Part shown: positions 4,918-7,467 of the stretch, in pieces | Layout: every line of letters begins with the position of its first letter | How positions within the stretch are numbered: the first letter of the stretch is position 1 | NCBI GenBank assembly: GCA_964647465.1 | Contig: CAZYFS010000015.1 | Coordinates: 1-7,467 of the forward strand | Length of the DNA: 7,467 nt | Direction: 5' to 3' | From: CAZYFS01 sp964647465 | GTDB taxonomy: Bacteria > Patescibacteriota > Minisyncoccia > Minisyncoccales > UBA1441 | Made by a program: the position numbers and the translations under genes | The notes under the pieces: generated by a model | What the model was told of the DNA's origin: nothing | Seen by the model: the letters and a program-made list of their open reading frames with translations, nothing else | Database searches by the model: none

Positions 4918-5459
4918 AAAAACCAAAACAACAAAGAGTAGGGGTGTTTATAGATGTTCAAAACTTGTATCATTCTGCTCGTAACATCTATAAAACTCGT
5001 GTTAATTTTTCCGAAGTTTTAAAAGAAGCTATCGCCAATCGTCAACTCATCCGGGCTTTCGCTTATGTTATTCGCACCAAAACAGGCGAGGAAAAATCTT
5101 TCTTTGAAGCCTTGGCAGATTTAGGAATCGAGCCAAGAATTAAAGATTTAAAAGAGTTCGCGGGAGGAGCAAAGAAAGGAGATTGGGATGTTGGCTTGGC
5201 TGTTGATGCTATTCGCACTTCTCCTAACTTAGACGCCATAATAATTTCTTCCGGCGACAGTGATTTTGTTCCCCTGATTAACTACTTAAGAGATCACGGC
5301 AAGAGAGTAGAAGTTATCGCTTTTGGAAAAACAACCGCTGCTGAAGTTATTGAAGCGGCCGATGAATTCATTGATTTAGACAAAAACAGCAATCGCTTTC
5401 TTTTTAAACAAAAGTTTTACAAACGACTTCAAGAAAAATCAGAAAACAAGAAAAAATAA
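4914..5459 (+). CDS. NYN (PIN-like) domain protein, putative RNase of the LabA/DUF88 family
   Basis: This protein has 181 residues. The NYN domain covers about 8-155 and shows the expected acidic metal-binding set: FIDVQN (12-17, D14), KGDWDVGLAVDA (88-99, D90/D92/D98) and SSGDSDF (112-118, D115/D117). It ends in a lysine-rich tail (165-181) that could bind RNA. NYN proteins are PIN-fold nucleases or nuclease-like proteins acting on RNA; activity is likely here because the Asp positions are kept, but the substrate is unknown. The ATG overlaps the rpsO stop by 4 nt, so translation is probably coupled. The stop is 8 nt before pnp. Lying between S15 and PNPase suggests a role in rRNA, tRNA or mRNA processing. 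No signal peptide or membrane span is present. Confidence 0.88.
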   Translation: MKKPKQQRVGVFIDVQNLYHSARNIYKTRVNFSEVLKEAIANRQLIRAFAYVIRTKTGEEKSFFEALADLGIEPRIKDLKEFAGGAKKGDWDVGLAVDAIRTSPNLDAIIISSGDSDFVPLINYLRDHGKRVEVIAFGKTTAAEVIEAADEFIDLDKNSNRFLFKQKFYKRLQEKSENKKK

Positions 5460-5467
5460 TTTATATT

Positions 5468-7467
5468 ATGCAACAACAAGAATTTACAACTGAAATAGGA
5501 GGAAGAAAATTAACTGTCAAAACGGGCGACATTGCTCCCCAGGCCAACGGAAGTGTTTTGATTCAACACGGAGAAACAATGATTTTGGCTACTGCTTGCC
5601 TTAATAACCAAATAAGCAATGCTGGTTTTTTCCCTTTAACAGTAAATTACGAAGAAAAATATTATGCTAGTGGGGAAATTTTAGGATCCCGTTACATGCG
5701 TCGAGAAGGAAGACCTTCTGACGAAGCTATTTTAACTTCTCGTTTAATTGACCGAGCTATCCGCCCTCGTTTCCCAGAAGGATTCAAGAAAGAAGTCCAA
5801 ATTATAATTACCGTTCTTTCTTACGACAAAGAAAACGATCCGACCATCCCTGCCCTACTGGGAGCATCTTTGGCCCTATCTTTATCTGACATTCCTTGGA
5901 ACGGCCCCCTAGGGATAGCAAAGCTAAAATATCTTGAAGGAGAATGGGCCATTAATCCTCCGCAAAGCGAAGAAAATAATTCTGCTCCAGAATTAATGCT
6001 TACTGCCCTTGAACACGAATCAGGGTTTTTGATTAATATGATTGAAGGGCAAGCCGAAGAGATGCCGGAAGAAAAAATCATCGACGGGTTAAAACAAGCC
6101 CAGGCTGTTTTCCAAAAAACAATTGCCTTCCAGAAAGAGATTATTCAAAAACTAGCTAAGCCAAAGATAGAAATGTCTCTCCCTCCTTTATCTCCCGAGA
6201 CAGAAGAAATGAAGAAGGAATTATCTCCTTTTTTGGCACAACAAAATCTGAAAGATTACTTGTTTGGCTTCCAGGGATTAGCAGCTAAAGAGAAAGACCA
6301 GGAACTGAAAGAAAAAGTTGTTGCCTGGCTTGAAGAAAAATATCCCGAACAAATTAAGATTGGATTAGAAATGCTCGAAGAGGAAAAATCCTCTTTGATT
6401 CGTCAGCGAATCATCGAAGAAGGCATTCGGGCTGACGGAAGAAAATTAGACGATATCAGGCCTCTTGCTGCCCAAACAAATCTCAGTCCTCGTGGACATG
6501 GATCAGCTATTTTCTCTCGAGGATTAACAAAAATCTTTTCAACGGTCACCTTGGGCCCACCAGAAGATCAGCAAAAAATCGAGGGCATGGAAATTGTCAA
6601 AGAAAAAAGATTCATGCATCACTATAATTTTCCTCCTTTCGCAACTGGCGAAACTGGTCGTGTTGGTAGTCCAAAGCGTCGGGAAATTGGTCACGGGCAT
6701 TTAGCCGAAAAGGCCTTAAGTCCCCTTCTTCCTTCTTTCGACGATTTTCCTTACACCATTAGAATCGTTTCCGAGACCTTTTCTTCCAATGGATCAAGCT
6801 CTATGGCTTCAACCTGTGCCTCTAGCTTAGCCTTAATGGATGCTGGGGTTCCAATGAAGACATCAGTTGCGGGGATTGCTCTTGGTTTGATAACTGATGG
6901 GGAAAAATATAAAATTCTGATTGATATTCAAGGACCAGAAGATCATTACGGAGATATGGATTTTAAAGTTGCGGGAACAGAAAATGGGGTGACTGCTATC
7001 CAGGTAGATGTTAAAATAAAAGGAGTTAATTACAAGATTATCGAAGAGGCTTTAATTAAAGCAAAAGAAGCTCGCTTGAAAATTCTTAAAACAATGACTG
7101 ATTGCATCTCTCTTCCGCGCAAAGAACTTTCTCCTTGGGCTCCCAAAATCATTGCTATGCAAATTTCACCCGATAAAATTGGTTTAGTTATCGGCCCCGG
7201 CGGACGAATGATTAATGAGTTAAGCGAAAAACACCAAGTAACTATCAAGATTGAAAACAGTGGAAAAGTTTATGTAAGCGCTCTTGATCGAAAACAAGCA
7301 GAAGCAGCCACCAATGAAATAGCAAAAATGACAGAAGAGCCAGAAATCGGGAAAATTTATCAAGGAAAAGTTAGAAAAATTCTGGAATTTGGAGCTTTTG
7401 TTGAATTTCTTCCTGGGCAGGATGGGTTAGTCCATATTTCGAAATTTGTTTCTAGCCGCCTTAATAA
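5468..7467 (+). CDS. pnp: Polyribonucleotide nucleotidyltransferase (PNPase), 3' end cut off by the window
   Basis: PNPase degrades RNA 3' to 5' using phosphate and can add 3' tails in reverse. The window holds 666 codons, open to the right edge. The first RNase PH domain (about 5-140) includes FFPLTVNYEE, SRYMRREGRPS (74-84) and LIDRAIRPRFPEGF. A helical linker follows, then the second, catalytic RNase PH domain (about 315-550) with the phosphate-binding SNGSSSMAS (440-448) and GPEDHYGDMDF (489-499). Its D492 and D498 match the catalytic aspartates of E. coli PNPase. The KH domain has IGPGGR (575-580). The S1 domain starts at about 628 (GKIYQGKVRKILEFGAF) and is incomplete, so only a few dozen residues are missing. 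The start ATG (5468) is 8 nt after the NYN stop and has no SD. rpsO-pnp linkage is a widespread bacterial arrangement; here an NYN gene is inserted. Confidence 0.97.
   Translation, partial: MQQQEFTTEIGGRKLTVKTGDIAPQANGSVLIQHGETMILATACLNNQISNAGFFPLTVNYEEKYYASGEILGSRYMRREGRPSDEAILTSRLIDRAIRPRFPEGFKKEVQIIITVLSYDKENDPTIPALLGASLALSLSDIPWNGPLGIAKLKYLEGEWAINPPQSEENNSAPELMLTALEHESGFLINMIEGQAEEMPEEKIIDGLKQAQAVFQKTIAFQKEIIQKLAKPKIEMSLPPLSPETEEMKKELSPFLAQQNLKDYLFGFQGLAAKEKDQELKEKVVAWLEEKYPEQIKIGLEMLEEEKSSLIRQRIIEEGIRADGRKLDDIRPLAAQTNLSPRGHGSAIFSRGLTKIFSTVTLGPPEDQQKIEGMEIVKEKRFMHHYNFPPFATGETGRVGSPKRREIGHGHLAEKALSPLLPSFDDFPYTIRIVSETFSSNGSSSMASTCASSLALMDAGVPMKTSVAGIALGLITDGEKYKILIDIQGPEDHYGDMDFKVAGTENGVTAIQVDVKIKGVNYKIIEEALIKAKEARLKILKTMTDCISLPRKELSPWAPKIIAMQISPDKIGLVIGPGGRMINELSEKHQVTIKIENSGKVYVSALDRKQAEAATNEIAKMTEEPEIGKIYQGKVRKILEFGAFVEFLPGQDGLVHISKFVSSRLN

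Noticed and set aside
5821..6081. Minus-strand open frame opposite pnp
   Set aside because: It is antisense to the conserved PNPase N-terminal domain, with no supporting start signal.
7030..7248. Minus-strand open frame opposite the pnp KH region
   Set aside because: It is antisense to conserved coding sequence and has an unremarkable translation.
1..7467. CRISPR array, insertion sequence, attachment site or TGA recoding
   Set aside because: No direct repeats with spacers, transposase or integrase genes, or tRNA-flanking duplications were seen; TGA ends rpsO normally.

Overview
The window reads like a stretch of an A+T-rich Candidate Phyla Radiation (Patescibacteria, probably Parcubacteria-type) chromosome. 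The evidence is lineage flavour rather than a marker-gene test. There is a T4SS-type pilin with the small-cysteine layout common in these genomes, a short ECF-type sigma factor coupled to a three-span membrane protein and a tiny secreted protein, an unusually short ribosomal protein S15, weak or absent Shine-Dalgarno sequences in front of most genes, and tight gene packing. TGA acts as a normal stop (end of rpsO), so there is no sign of the Gracilibacteria/SR1 code.

Layout. The left half is read on the minus strand and the right half on the plus strand, diverging from a 71-bp gap at 3494-3564. From that gap leftwards come cca (tRNA nucleotidyltransferase), a tRNA-Pro(CGG) gene 1 nt after its stop, a roughly 200-bp spacer, a small secreted protein gene, a perfect 14-bp hairpin, a sigma-70 family (ECF-like) gene, an overlapping membrane-protein gene and a hairpin terminator at 75-119. 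The first 89 bp could hold the end of a convergent gene, but this is weakly supported.

Rightwards, a recognisable extended -10 promoter (3520-3548) leads to tRNA-Arg(TCG), a pilin-like gene with a long cysteine-rich tail, tRNA-Lys(CTT), rpsO (S15, lacking the usual last helix), an NYN-domain putative RNase gene overlapping rpsO by 4 nt, and pnp, which runs off the right edge inside its S1 domain. The gaps are 17, 6, 25, -4 and 8 nt, so the whole set is probably one transcript cut up at the tRNAs.

How the genes fit together. Apart from the pilin, the right half and cca are about making and turning over RNA: tRNA 3'-end addition (CCA enzyme), three tRNAs, S15, a putative PIN/NYN nuclease and PNPase. 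Two of the three tRNAs lack an encoded CCA and need the CCA enzyme; the third, next to cca itself, encodes CCA. The sigma/membrane/secreted-protein group looks like a self-contained envelope-related regulatory unit whose signal and targets cannot be read from this sequence. It and the pilin tail are the least understood parts of the window.
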